Shown: piece after piece, positions 1 to 5,944 of the stretch | Layout: the number at the start of each line of letters is the position of its first letter | Numbering within the stretch: position 1 is the stretch's first letter | Source: Rhizobium sp. Q54 | GTDB taxonomy: Bacteria; Pseudomonadota; Alphaproteobacteria; Rhizobiales; Beijerinckiaceae | Direction: 5' to 3' | Assembly: GCA_945903655.1 (NCBI GenBank) | Contig: CAMDOY010000130.1 | Span: forward strand, 1 to 9,132 | DNA length: 9,132 bases | Made by a program: the position numbers and the translations under genes | Notes under the pieces: model-generated | Databases searched by the model: none | Seen by the model: the letters and a program-made list of their open reading frames with translations, nothing else | What the model was told of the DNA's origin: nothing

Positions 1-162
1 TTCGACCGCAAGGCCCGCAAGGTCTCCGTGTCGATCAAGGCTCTTGAAATGGCCGAGGAAAAGGAAGCCATCGCCCAATACGGGTCGGCGGATTCCGGCG
101 CCTCGCTCGGCGACATCCTTGGCGCGGCCCTCAAGGCCCGCAGCGACAAGCCGCAAGGCTAA
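1..162 (+). CDS. rpsA: 30S ribosomal protein S1, C-terminal end (partial)
   Basis: Only the last 53 codons and the TAA stop are present; the gene begins upstream of the window. S1 binds mRNA on the 30S subunit and helps load leadered messages. The visible part starts in the closing strands of the last S1 (OB-fold) repeat, with the typical DRKARKVSVSIKALE ending. This is followed by a helical, acidic and alanine-rich tail containing SLGDILGAALKAR, which I recognise as the usual alphaproteobacterial S1 C-terminus. The frame is intact to its stop and a strong terminator follows 38 nt later. Recognition is by eye from a short fragment, but the match to the family's tail is characteristic and the sppA/ihfB neighbourhood supports it. 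Confidence 0.9.
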   Translation, partial: FDRKARKVSVSIKALEMAEEKEAIAQYGSADSGASLGDILGAALKARSDKPQG

Positions 163-200
163 GCTGGTTGCGGCTTTCGGGCCACGCGACAAAGAAAACG

Positions 201-228
201 AGGCCCGCGCCACCAGCGCGGGCCTTTT
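201..228 (+). terminator. Rho-independent terminator of rpsA
   Basis: A perfect 10-bp inverted repeat (AGGCCCGCGC, 201-210, paired with GCGCGGGCCT, 216-225) encloses a 5-nt loop CACCA. It runs into TTTT (225-228). An A-rich stretch (191-198) lies just upstream. The stem is nearly all G/C, as expected for an intrinsic terminator. It lies 38 nt after the rpsA stop and before sppA, so it should separate S1 transcription from the next gene. The T-run is short (four bases), so some read-through is possible. Confidence 0.88.
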
Positions 229-246
229 CATTTGATCCGCCCGCCA

Positions 247-275
247 TTGCCCACAAGGCCCCTCGGGCGTAGGGT
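247..275 (+). promoter_or_regulatory. Candidate sigma-70-type promoter for sppA (weak)
   Basis: TTGCCC (247-252) is followed, after a 17-nt spacer, by TAGGGT (270-275). These match the TTGACA and TATAAT consensus at 4/6 and 3/6 positions. The pair lies after the rpsA terminator and about 36 nt before the sppA ATG, which is where a promoter is needed. The -10 element overlaps a small inverted repeat, AGGGT-TG-ACCCT (271-282). Matches of this quality occur by chance, so this is only a candidate. Confidence 0.22.
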
Positions 276-310
276 TGACCCTGTTGCGCTCCACATCCCA
301 TGAGACCGCC

Positions 311-1288
311 ATGGCCACCCCCGACCAGACCTCCGACTATCTGCTTGATCGCCGCAAGCTGCGCCGCAAACTCTCGTTCTGGCGCATCGCGGCCTTCGCC
401 TTCCTGATCGTGGCCGCTGGCGCTGCGACTTGGCGGCTGACGGGATCCACTGGCGGATCGCCGCTCCAGCACCATATCGCGCGCATCAGCATCAACGGTG
501 TCATCACCGGCGACCGCGACACCCTGAAAATTTTTGACGATGTGGCGAAGTCCCACGCCTCCGCGGTCATCCTCTCCATCGAGAGCCCCGGCGGCACGAC
601 CACGGGGGCGGAGCGGCTCTACGATCACATCCGAAAGCTCTCCGAAAAGAAGCCGGTCGTGGCTGTCGTGGGCGGCATGGCGGCCTCGGGCGGCTATATC
701 GCGGCCATGGGCGCCGACCGCATCGTGGCCCAGGGCAATTCGCTGGTGGGCTCGATTGGCGTGCTGTTCCAGTTCCCCAATGTCTCCAAGCTGCTCGACA
801 CTGTCGGCGTGAAAATGGAGGAGGTGAAGTCCTCGCCCCTCAAGGCCTCCCCCAACGGCTACGAGCCCACCTCGCCCGAAGCCCGCGAGGCCCTCGCCGC
901 GCTGGTGAAGGATTCTTTTGACTGGTTCAAGGATCTGGTGCGCGAACGCCGCAGCATCAACGGCGAATCACTGGCGGCGGTGACGGACGGTCGAGTCTTC
1001 ACCGGTCGGCAGGCCCTCTCTCTCAAGCTGGTTGACGCGCTGGGGTCAGAGCAGGAGGCCATCGCCTGGCTGGAGAAGGAAAAGAACATCGAAAAGAACC
1101 TGCCGGTCCGCGACTGGAAAAAACGTCGGTCTATCAATGACTTGGGCCTTCTGGGCATGGCTGCGGAAGGCGCCGAGATGCTGGGGCTGGAAGGCCCCGC
1201 CCTGTCCTTGCGGAAGCTGCAATCCTCAAGAGAACAGTGGTTTCTTGACGGTTTGTTGAGCATTTGGCATGCTGGACCCGCCAATTGA
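311..1288 (+). CDS. sppA: Signal peptide peptidase SppA, single-domain S49 serine protease
   Basis: Inner-membrane protease that degrades signal peptides left after export, with the active site facing the periplasm. The 325-residue product has a basic N-terminal segment (RRKLRRK, about 14-20) and one membrane anchor at about residues 24-41, followed by the S49 fold. The family's Ser/Lys dyad can be placed: Ser126 in GGMAASGGY and Lys178 in SSPLKASP. Their spacing of 52 residues equals that of Ser147/Lys199 in Bacillus subtilis SppA. The SPGG turn at about residue 95 is also typical. Length fits the short single-domain form, not the about 618-residue E. coli enzyme. I chose ATG 311; an in-frame TTG at 275 would add 12 residues ahead of a normal N-terminus and is less likely. 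No clear Shine-Dalgarno sequence precedes 311. ihfB follows 43 nt downstream. Confidence 0.93.
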   Translation: MATPDQTSDYLLDRRKLRRKLSFWRIAAFAFLIVAAGAATWRLTGSTGGSPLQHHIARISINGVITGDRDTLKIFDDVAKSHASAVILSIESPGGTTTGAERLYDHIRKLSEKKPVVAVVGGMAASGGYIAAMGADRIVAQGNSLVGSIGVLFQFPNVSKLLDTVGVKMEEVKSSPLKASPNGYEPTSPEAREALAALVKDSFDWFKDLVRERRSINGESLAAVTDGRVFTGRQALSLKLVDALGSEQEAIAWLEKEKNIEKNLPVRDWKKRRSINDLGLLGMAAEGAEMLGLEGPALSLRKLQSSREQWFLDGLLSIWHAGPAN

Positions 1289-1331
1289 TTGTTCAAACGG
1301 CCTATTGCCAACTAACACGGATCAAAACGAA

Positions 1332-1622
1332 ATGATTAAATCAGAACTCGTCCAACGGATCGCTGAAAACAACCCTCATCTGTATCTCCGCGATGTCGAG
1401 AATATCGTGAACGCGATTCTCGATGAGGTCACCAACGCCCTGGCGCGTGGCGACCGGGTGGAGCTGCGCGGCTTCGGCGCTTTCGCCGTCAAGCGGCGCG
1501 ACGCCCGTCAGGGCCGCAACCCCCGCACCGGCGCCAATGTCGCCGTGCATGAGAAATCAGTTCCCTTCTTCAAGACGGGGAAGGAACTGCGCGAGCGCCT
1601 GAACGAGCAGCCCCTGCGCTGA
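1332..1622 (+). CDS. ihfB: Integration host factor subunit beta
   Basis: Sequence-specific DNA-bending protein that pairs with IhfA to bend DNA sharply in recombination, replication and sigma-54 transcription. The 96-residue product is the usual length. It starts with the family sequence MIKSELVQRIAE and carries the beta-arm motif GRNPRTG. The arm-tip proline falls at residue 64, the same number as the intercalating Pro64 of E. coli IHF-beta. Glu44 and Arg46, which contribute to site recognition in IHF-beta, are also present (VELRGFG), favouring IHF-beta over HU. ATG 1332 is preferred to upstream in-frame starts from 1269 because those would overlap sppA and precede the conserved N-terminus. 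The ribosome binding site is poor (GGA at 1319-1321). The 43-nt gap after sppA suggests co-transcription or a promoter inside the sppA end. Confidence 0.96.
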   Translation: MIKSELVQRIAENNPHLYLRDVENIVNAILDEVTNALARGDRVELRGFGAFAVKRRDARQGRNPRTGANVAVHEKSVPFFKTGKELRERLNEQPLR

Positions 1623-1631
1623 TCGACCAAG

Positions 1632-1647
1632 GGCTGGCGCGCCAGCC
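1632..1647. repeat. Perfect 16-bp palindrome before the LapA-domain gene
   Basis: GGCTGGCGCGCCAGCC is a perfect palindrome in the 35-nt gap between ihfB and the next gene. In RNA it could form a 6-bp stem (1632-1637 with 1642-1647) with a CGCG loop. It directly abuts the GGAG ribosome binding site at 1648-1651. No T-run follows, so it is not an intrinsic terminator. It could be a protein-binding site, a translation-modulating hairpin, or chance in GC-rich sequence. Confidence 0.55.
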
Positions 1648-1657
1648 GGAGTGTGCG

Positions 1658-1987
1658 ATGAAAACCCTTCTGAAATGGCTGATCCTGTCACCGATCGCCA
1701 TCGTCATCGTCACCTTTGCGATCATCAACCGTCAGGTCGTCCCGGTCATCTTCGACCCCTTCGGGTCGGATGATCCGGGCCTTCGCCTGCAGGCCCCCCT
1801 GTTCTTCGTCATGTTCGCCGCCGCCATGGTTGGCGTCGTCGCGGGCGGTCTGGCGACCTGGCTCGCCCAGGGCCGTAACCGCAGGGCCCTGCGGGACGCC
1901 CGCGCCGATGTGGCCCATCTGCGCGCCGAAGCCGACCGTATGCGCAACATGACCGCGCTTCCCACCCCCGACGCCCGCGCGAGCTGA
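1658..1987 (+). CDS. LapA-domain (DUF1049) small inner-membrane protein
   Basis: A 109-residue membrane protein. Two hydrophobic segments are visible, at about 7-23 and 47-69. They are separated by a short loop containing an FDPFG turn, with an NRQ motif directly after the first helix. A charged, heptad-like C-terminal tail (about 73-97, rich in Arg, Ala and Glu) probably lies in the cytoplasm as a coiled coil. This layout is that of the LapA-domain family (lipopolysaccharide assembly protein A); E. coli LapA works with LapB to control LPS synthesis through LpxC turnover. Whether this protein does the same is inference, and no lapB is in the window. A good Shine-Dalgarno sequence (GGAG, 1648-1651) sits 6 nt before ATG 1658. 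In this bacterial group the gene is commonly found between ihfB and trpF, as here. Confidence 0.85.
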   Translation: MKTLLKWLILSPIAIVIVTFAIINRQVVPVIFDPFGSDDPGLRLQAPLFFVMFAAAMVGVVAGGLATWLAQGRNRRALRDARADVAHLRAEADRMRNMTALPTPDARAS

Positions 1988-2034
1988 CGGCTGGGGCGTT
2001 CTGTCCGGTAGCGATCCGCCGCGCGAACCCCTAT

Positions 2035-2724
2035 ATGTCCCCCATGAGCGCCTCCCTGACGGTGAAGATCTGCGGGCTTTCGACCCCCGCCACCCTCGAA
2101 GCCGCCCTCGATGCGGGGGCGGACATGGTGGGATTCGTCTTTTTCCCGCCCAGCCCGCGCCATATCGACATCCCCCGGGCGCGCGAATTGGCCGGGATCA
2201 CCGGCTCCCGCGCCCTCAAGGTGGCCCTGAGCGTGGATGCGGACGACGCCTATCTGGATGAGGTGGTCGCCGCGCTGGCGCCCGACATCCTGCAACTGCA
2301 TGGCCGCGAGACGCCCGCGCGGGTCGCCGCCATCCACGCTCGCTATGGCCTGCCCGTGATGAAGGCGCTTGGCGTGAGCGCGGAGGCGGATTTCGCGAGC
2401 CTTGCCGCCTATGAGGCCGTCGCTGACCGCATTCTCTTCGACGCCAAGCCGCCCCGGGACGCCACGAGGCCCGGCGGCAATGGCCACGCCTTCGACTGGA
2501 GCCTGCTGGGTTCCCGCGCCTTCCAGAGGCCCTGGATGCTCTCTGGCGGCCTCAACTGTGAAAGCGTCGCCACCGCCGTGGCCGCCACCCGCCCGCCGGG
2601 GATCGACGTCTCCTCCGGCGTGGAGAGCAGCCCCGGGGTGAAAGACCCCGCCTTGATCGAAGCCTTCATGGCCCGCGCGCGCGCGGCGCAGGCGGGCCTT
2701 GGTTCCGCGCCAAAGACCGCCTAA
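2035..2724 (+). CDS. trpF: Phosphoribosylanthranilate isomerase
   Basis: Cytoplasmic TIM-barrel enzyme that isomerises N-(5'-phosphoribosyl)anthranilate to CdRP in tryptophan synthesis. The expected landmarks appear in order: VKICGL at residues 10-15 with general-base Cys13, the FFPPSPRH segment, FDAKPP with general-acid Asp136, the LSGGLN strand-loop, and the phosphate-binding DVSSGVESSPGVKD end. Length (229 residues) is normal for a monofunctional TrpF. Two start codons compete: ATG 2035 and ATG 2044 (226 residues, nearer the conserved KICG). Neither has a clear Shine-Dalgarno sequence, so the first is given. trpB follows after 27 nt in the same frame, implying co-transcription. A 47-nt gap separates it from the upstream membrane-protein gene. 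Confidence 0.96.
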   Translation: MSPMSASLTVKICGLSTPATLEAALDAGADMVGFVFFPPSPRHIDIPRARELAGITGSRALKVALSVDADDAYLDEVVAALAPDILQLHGRETPARVAAIHARYGLPVMKALGVSAEADFASLAAYEAVADRILFDAKPPRDATRPGGNGHAFDWSLLGSRAFQRPWMLSGGLNCESVATAVAATRPPGIDVSSGVESSPGVKDPALIEAFMARARAAQAGLGSAPKTA

Positions 2725-2751
2725 AAGAAAAGACCTTCAGGAGTTCGCGCC

Positions 2752-3969
2752 TTGTTGCAGGATCACCCCAATTCTTTCCGCTCCGGCCCCGACGACACGG
2801 GCCATTTCGGCATTTTCGGCGGCCGCTTCGTGGCCGAGACCCTCATGCCGCTCGTGCTGGACCTCGAAAAGGCCTATGCGGCGGCGAAAGCCGACCCCAG
2901 CTACCAGGCCGAGCTGGACCATCTGGCGACCCATTATGTCGGCCGCCCCTCGCCGCTCTACTATGCCCAGCGCATGACCGAGCATTTCGGCGGCGCAAAA
3001 ATCTATTTCAAGCGCGACGAGCTGAACCACACTGGCGCGCACAAGATCAACAATGTGCTGGGCCAGATCCTGCTGGCCATGCGCATGGGCAAGAAGCGCA
3101 TCATCGCGGAGACGGGCGCGGGCCAGCATGGCGTCGCCACCGCCACCGCCTGCGCCAAATATGGCCTGGAATGCATCGTCTACATGGGCGCGGTCGATGT
3201 GGAGCGGCAGGCCCCCAATGTGTTCCGCATGAAGATGCTGGGCGCCACGGTGGTGCCCGTGCAATCGGGCGCGCGCACCCTCAAGGACGCCATGAACGAG
3301 GCCCTGCGCGACTGGGTCACCAATGTGGACTCGACCTTCTACTGCATCGGCACCGCCGCTGGCCCGCACCCCTATCCCATGATGGTCCGCGATTTTCAGT
3401 CAGTCATCGGCAACGAGGTGCGCGAGCAGATGATGGCCGCCGAAGGGCGCCTGCCGGATTCGCTGGTGGCGGCCATTGGCGGCGGCTCCAACGCCATCGG
3501 CCTGTTCCATCCCTTCCTCGATGATCCCGGCGTGGAGATCTTCGGCGTGGAGGCGGCAGGCCATGGCCTGTCCGAGCCCAATGGCCATGCGGCCTCGCTG
3601 GCGGGCGGCAAGCCCGGCGTGCTCCACGGCAACCGCACCTATCTCCTGATGGACGACGACGGGCAGATTCTGGAGGGCCATTCCATCTCGGCGGGCCTCG
3701 ATTATCCCGGCATCGGGCCGGAACATGCTTGGCTGCGGGACGTGGGCCGGGTGAAATATCTCTCCGCCACCGACAAGGAGGCGCTGGACGCCTTCCAGCT
3801 CTGCTGCCGCCTCGAGGGCATTATCCCCGCCCTGGAGCCCGCCCATGCCCTGGCGAAAGTCGGGGAACTGGCGGCGGCGCGGCCCAAGGATCACCTGATG
3901 GTGATGAACATGTGCGGGCGCGGCGACAAGGACATTTTCAACGTCGCCGAGGTGCTCGGGGGCATGTGA
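2752..3969 (+). CDS. trpB: Tryptophan synthase beta subunit (TrpB1 type), TTG start
   Basis: PLP-dependent cytoplasmic enzyme that condenses indole with L-serine to make tryptophan, normally in an alpha2beta2 complex with TrpA. The 405-residue product aligns with Salmonella TrpB at a constant offset of 11. PLP lysine is Lys98 (HTGAHKINN, Lys87), the catalytic glutamate is Glu120 (ETGAGQHG, Glu109), and the phosphate-binding loop GGGSN is 243-247 (232-236). The residue contacting the PLP ring nitrogen, Ser377 in Salmonella, is Cys388 here (MCGRGDKD). The start must be TTG: trpF's stop (2722-2724) closes the same frame, and no ATG or GTG lies between. AGGAG (2739-2743) sits 8 nt before TTG 2752, favouring it over TTG 2755. 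The N-terminus NSFRSGPDDTGHFGIFGGRF is typical. No trpA follows within the window. Confidence 0.97.
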   Translation: MLQDHPNSFRSGPDDTGHFGIFGGRFVAETLMPLVLDLEKAYAAAKADPSYQAELDHLATHYVGRPSPLYYAQRMTEHFGGAKIYFKRDELNHTGAHKINNVLGQILLAMRMGKKRIIAETGAGQHGVATATACAKYGLECIVYMGAVDVERQAPNVFRMKMLGATVVPVQSGARTLKDAMNEALRDWVTNVDSTFYCIGTAAGPHPYPMMVRDFQSVIGNEVREQMMAAEGRLPDSLVAAIGGGSNAIGLFHPFLDDPGVEIFGVEAAGHGLSEPNGHAASLAGGKPGVLHGNRTYLLMDDDGQILEGHSISAGLDYPGIGPEHAWLRDVGRVKYLSATDKEALDAFQLCCRLEGIIPALEPAHALAKVGELAAARPKDHLMVMNMCGRGDKDIFNVAEVLGGM

Positions 3970-3992
3970 GGCGGGGCCGCCGACACAGCCGG

Positions 3993-4021
3993 GTGGCGGG
4001 ACTTCGAAAAAGCGACATAAT
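3993..4021 (+). promoter_or_regulatory. Candidate promoter for the yejABEF operon
   Basis: CATAAT (4016-4021) matches the TATAAT -10 consensus at five of six positions. It is preceded at a 17-nt spacing by GTGGCG (3993-3998), which matches TTGACA at only three. The site lies in the 100-nt gap between trpB and yejA, about 50 nt before the yejA ATG, and the local AT content (4003-4021) is higher than in its surroundings. No terminator is visible after trpB, so yej may also be read from the trp transcript. Confidence 0.35.
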
Positions 4022-4069
4022 CCTCGCGAATCAGTGGCGTCCCGCGCCCCTGAAGGAGATCGCCCGCCC

Positions 4070-5938
4070 ATGGCCCTGACCCGCCGCCGCCTGTTGAACA
4101 CTGCCTCCGCAAGCCTCGGCGCCCTCGCGCTGCCGGGCTTTCGCGCCGCACGCGCTCAGGGCGCCGAAACGCGCTCCCATGGGCTCTCCACCTTCGGCGA
4201 GCTGCAACAGCCCGCCGACTTCAAACATTTCGCCTATGTGAACCCTAGGGCCCCCAAGGGCGGGTCGCTGATCGTCCAGATCAAGAACACCTCCGGCAAC
4301 CAGAATTTCGAGACCTTCGACACCTTCAACATCTATGTCTTCAAGGGCGATGGCGCCGCAGGCGTCGACGCCACCTTTGACAGCCTCATGGCGGGCAGCG
4401 CCGACGAGCCCAACACGCTTTATGGCCTCGTCGCGCAATCCGTGCGCATCAGCGCGGACAAGCTCACCTATCGCTTCGAGCTGCGCCCGCAAGCGCGCTT
4501 CCATGACGGGTCGAAGCTCACCGCCAAGGACGTCGCCTTCTCGCTGAATGTGCTGAAGACCAAGGGCCATCCGATCTACCGCACCATCCTCGCCGACCTC
4601 CTCAGCGCCGAGGCGGAAGAGGAGCTGGTGGTGAAGGTGCAGTTTGCGCCGACCCGCAGCCGCGATTCCCATCTCATCGCCGCGGGTATGCCGATCTTCT
4701 CAAGCGCCTATTACGCCACGCGCGATTTCGAAGCCTCCAGCCTTGAGCCGCCGCTGGGCTCCGGCCCCTACAAGGTCTCCCGTTTCGAGCAGGGGCGCTT
4801 TGTGGAATATGAGCGCGTCAGGGATTATTGGGCCGCCGACCTGCCGGTGAATGTGGGCGTCAACAATTTCGACCGGGTGCGCTGGGACTATTACCGCGAA
4901 CGGCAGATCGCCTTCGAGGATTTCAAGTCGGGCAAGCTGAATTACCACGAGGAATACACCGCCCGCTTCTGGGCGACGCAGTATGGCTTCCCCGCCGTCA
5001 CCGATGGCCGCGTGAAGCGCGAGGAACTGCGCTCGGGCGCAGCGACAGGCACGCAAGGCTGGCACTTCAACCTGCGCCGCCCGCAATTCGCAGATGTGCG
5101 CATTCGCGAGGCCATCAACCTGTGCTTCGATTTCGAATGGACCAACAAGAACATCATGTATTCGGCCTATACCCGGATCACCTCCTATTTCGAAAACTCG
5201 GACATGAAGGCCACCGGCAAGCCCGGCCCGGAAGAACTTGCGCTGCTGGAGCCCTTCCGCGCGCAGCTCTCGCCCGCTGTCTTCGAAGAGCCCTGGGTCC
5301 CGCCGGTGTCGGATGGTTCGGGCTCGGATCGCGCGCTGCTGCGCAAGGCCGATGAGCTCCTGCGCGCGGCGGGCTGCAAGCGCGAGGGCGCGCAGTTGAA
5401 GCTGCCCGATGGCAAGCCCTTCACCATCGAGTTTCTCGACTCCTCATCAGTGCTGCAACCCCATACGGAACCCTTCATCGCCAACATGAAGAAGCTGGGC
5501 ATCGACGCGCGCATTCGCGCCGTCGATACGGTGCAATACAAGCGGCGCTTCGATTCCTTTGATTTCGACATGACGAGCTTCGCCATGGGCGGCTCGACCA
5601 CGCCCGGCGTGGAGATGAAGAACTCTTATTCCTCGCAAGCCGCCAACACCCCGGGCTCGCGCAATATCGCGGGCATCTCCCATCCCGCCATCGATGCGCT
5701 GCTGGATAAAATCGCGCGCGCCGACAACCGCGCCGATCTCACCGTGGCCTGCCGCGCCCTTGATCGCATTCTGCGGGCGGGGCGCTACTGGGTGCCCATG
5801 TGGTATTCGGGCAAGGCGCGCATCGCCTATTGGGACGTCTTCTCCCGTCCCGCGCAAACGCCGAAATTCGGCACCGGCGCACCCGCCACCTGGTGGTGGG
5901 ATGAGGAGAAAGCGAAACGTCTGGGCATGCAGGGCTGA
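4070..5938 (+). CDS. yejA: YejA-type peptide-binding protein (SBP family 5) with Tat-like signal
   Basis: Periplasmic substrate-binding protein of the YejABEF peptide ABC importer. The 622-residue product is close to E. coli YejA (about 604). The mature N-terminus carries the family signature SHGLSTFGELQQPADFKHF followed by YVNPRAPKGG, and the SBP_bac_5 body runs to the end (for example HDGSKLTAKDVAFSLN and GSGPYKV). The signal peptide has a twin-arginine motif, TRRRLLN (residues 4-10), a modest hydrophobic core at about 11-22, and a likely cleavage after ARA (27-29). AAGGAG (4053-4058) lies 11 nt before ATG 4070. An in-frame GTG at 4034 would bury the signal and lies upstream of that site, so it is rejected. 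yejB starts 6 nt after the stop. Known substrates in relatives include microcin C and other oligopeptides; the ligand here is unknown. Confidence 0.93.
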   Translation: MALTRRRLLNTASASLGALALPGFRAARAQGAETRSHGLSTFGELQQPADFKHFAYVNPRAPKGGSLIVQIKNTSGNQNFETFDTFNIYVFKGDGAAGVDATFDSLMAGSADEPNTLYGLVAQSVRISADKLTYRFELRPQARFHDGSKLTAKDVAFSLNVLKTKGHPIYRTILADLLSAEAEEELVVKVQFAPTRSRDSHLIAAGMPIFSSAYYATRDFEASSLEPPLGSGPYKVSRFEQGRFVEYERVRDYWAADLPVNVGVNNFDRVRWDYYRERQIAFEDFKSGKLNYHEEYTARFWATQYGFPAVTDGRVKREELRSGAATGTQGWHFNLRRPQFADVRIREAINLCFDFEWTNKNIMYSAYTRITSYFENSDMKATGKPGPEELALLEPFRAQLSPAVFEEPWVPPVSDGSGSDRALLRKADELLRAAGCKREGAQLKLPDGKPFTIEFLDSSSVLQPHTEPFIANMKKLGIDARIRAVDTVQYKRRFDSFDFDMTSFAMGGSTTPGVEMKNSYSSQAANTPGSRNIAGISHPAIDALLDKIARADNRADLTVACRALDRILRAGRYWVPMWYSGKARIAYWDVFSRPAQTPKFGTGAPATWWWDEEKAKRLGMQG

Positions 5939-5944
5939 CGACAC

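Noticed and set aside
1245..1273. TTGACG (1245-1250), a 17-nt spacer and CATGCT (1268-1273) as a promoter for ihfB inside the sppA end.
   Set aside because: The -35 is good (5/6) but the -10 matches at only three positions, and both lie in coding sequence. It is possible, but not supported enough to annotate.
1278..1290. Possible IHF-binding site upstream of ihfB (autoregulation).
   Set aside because: TTGATT matches the TTGATW half of the consensus on the opposite strand, but the YAA half reads CCG. A half-match is expected by chance and the site overlaps the end of sppA.
2008..2036. CTATAT (2031-2036), which resembles an alphaproteobacterial -10 element, just before trpF.
   Set aside because: It overlaps the ATG at 2035, so a transcript from it would begin inside the gene. 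The region 17 nt upstream (GTAGCG) is not a -35 element.
1732..2487. A 251-residue reverse-strand open frame spanning the LapA-domain gene and trpF.
   Set aside because: It crosses two recognisable forward genes and their gap, and its product is Gly/Arg-rich low complexity with no plausible start context.
3977..3999. CCGCC...GGCGG inverted repeat after trpB as a terminator.
   Set aside because: The stem is only 5 bp with a 13-nt loop and no following T-run, so it is unlikely to terminate transcription.
4034..4069. A 12-residue N-terminal extension of YejA from GTG 4034.
   Set aside because: It lies upstream of the AAGGAG ribosome binding site (4053-4058) and would place residues ahead of a normal twin-arginine signal peptide.
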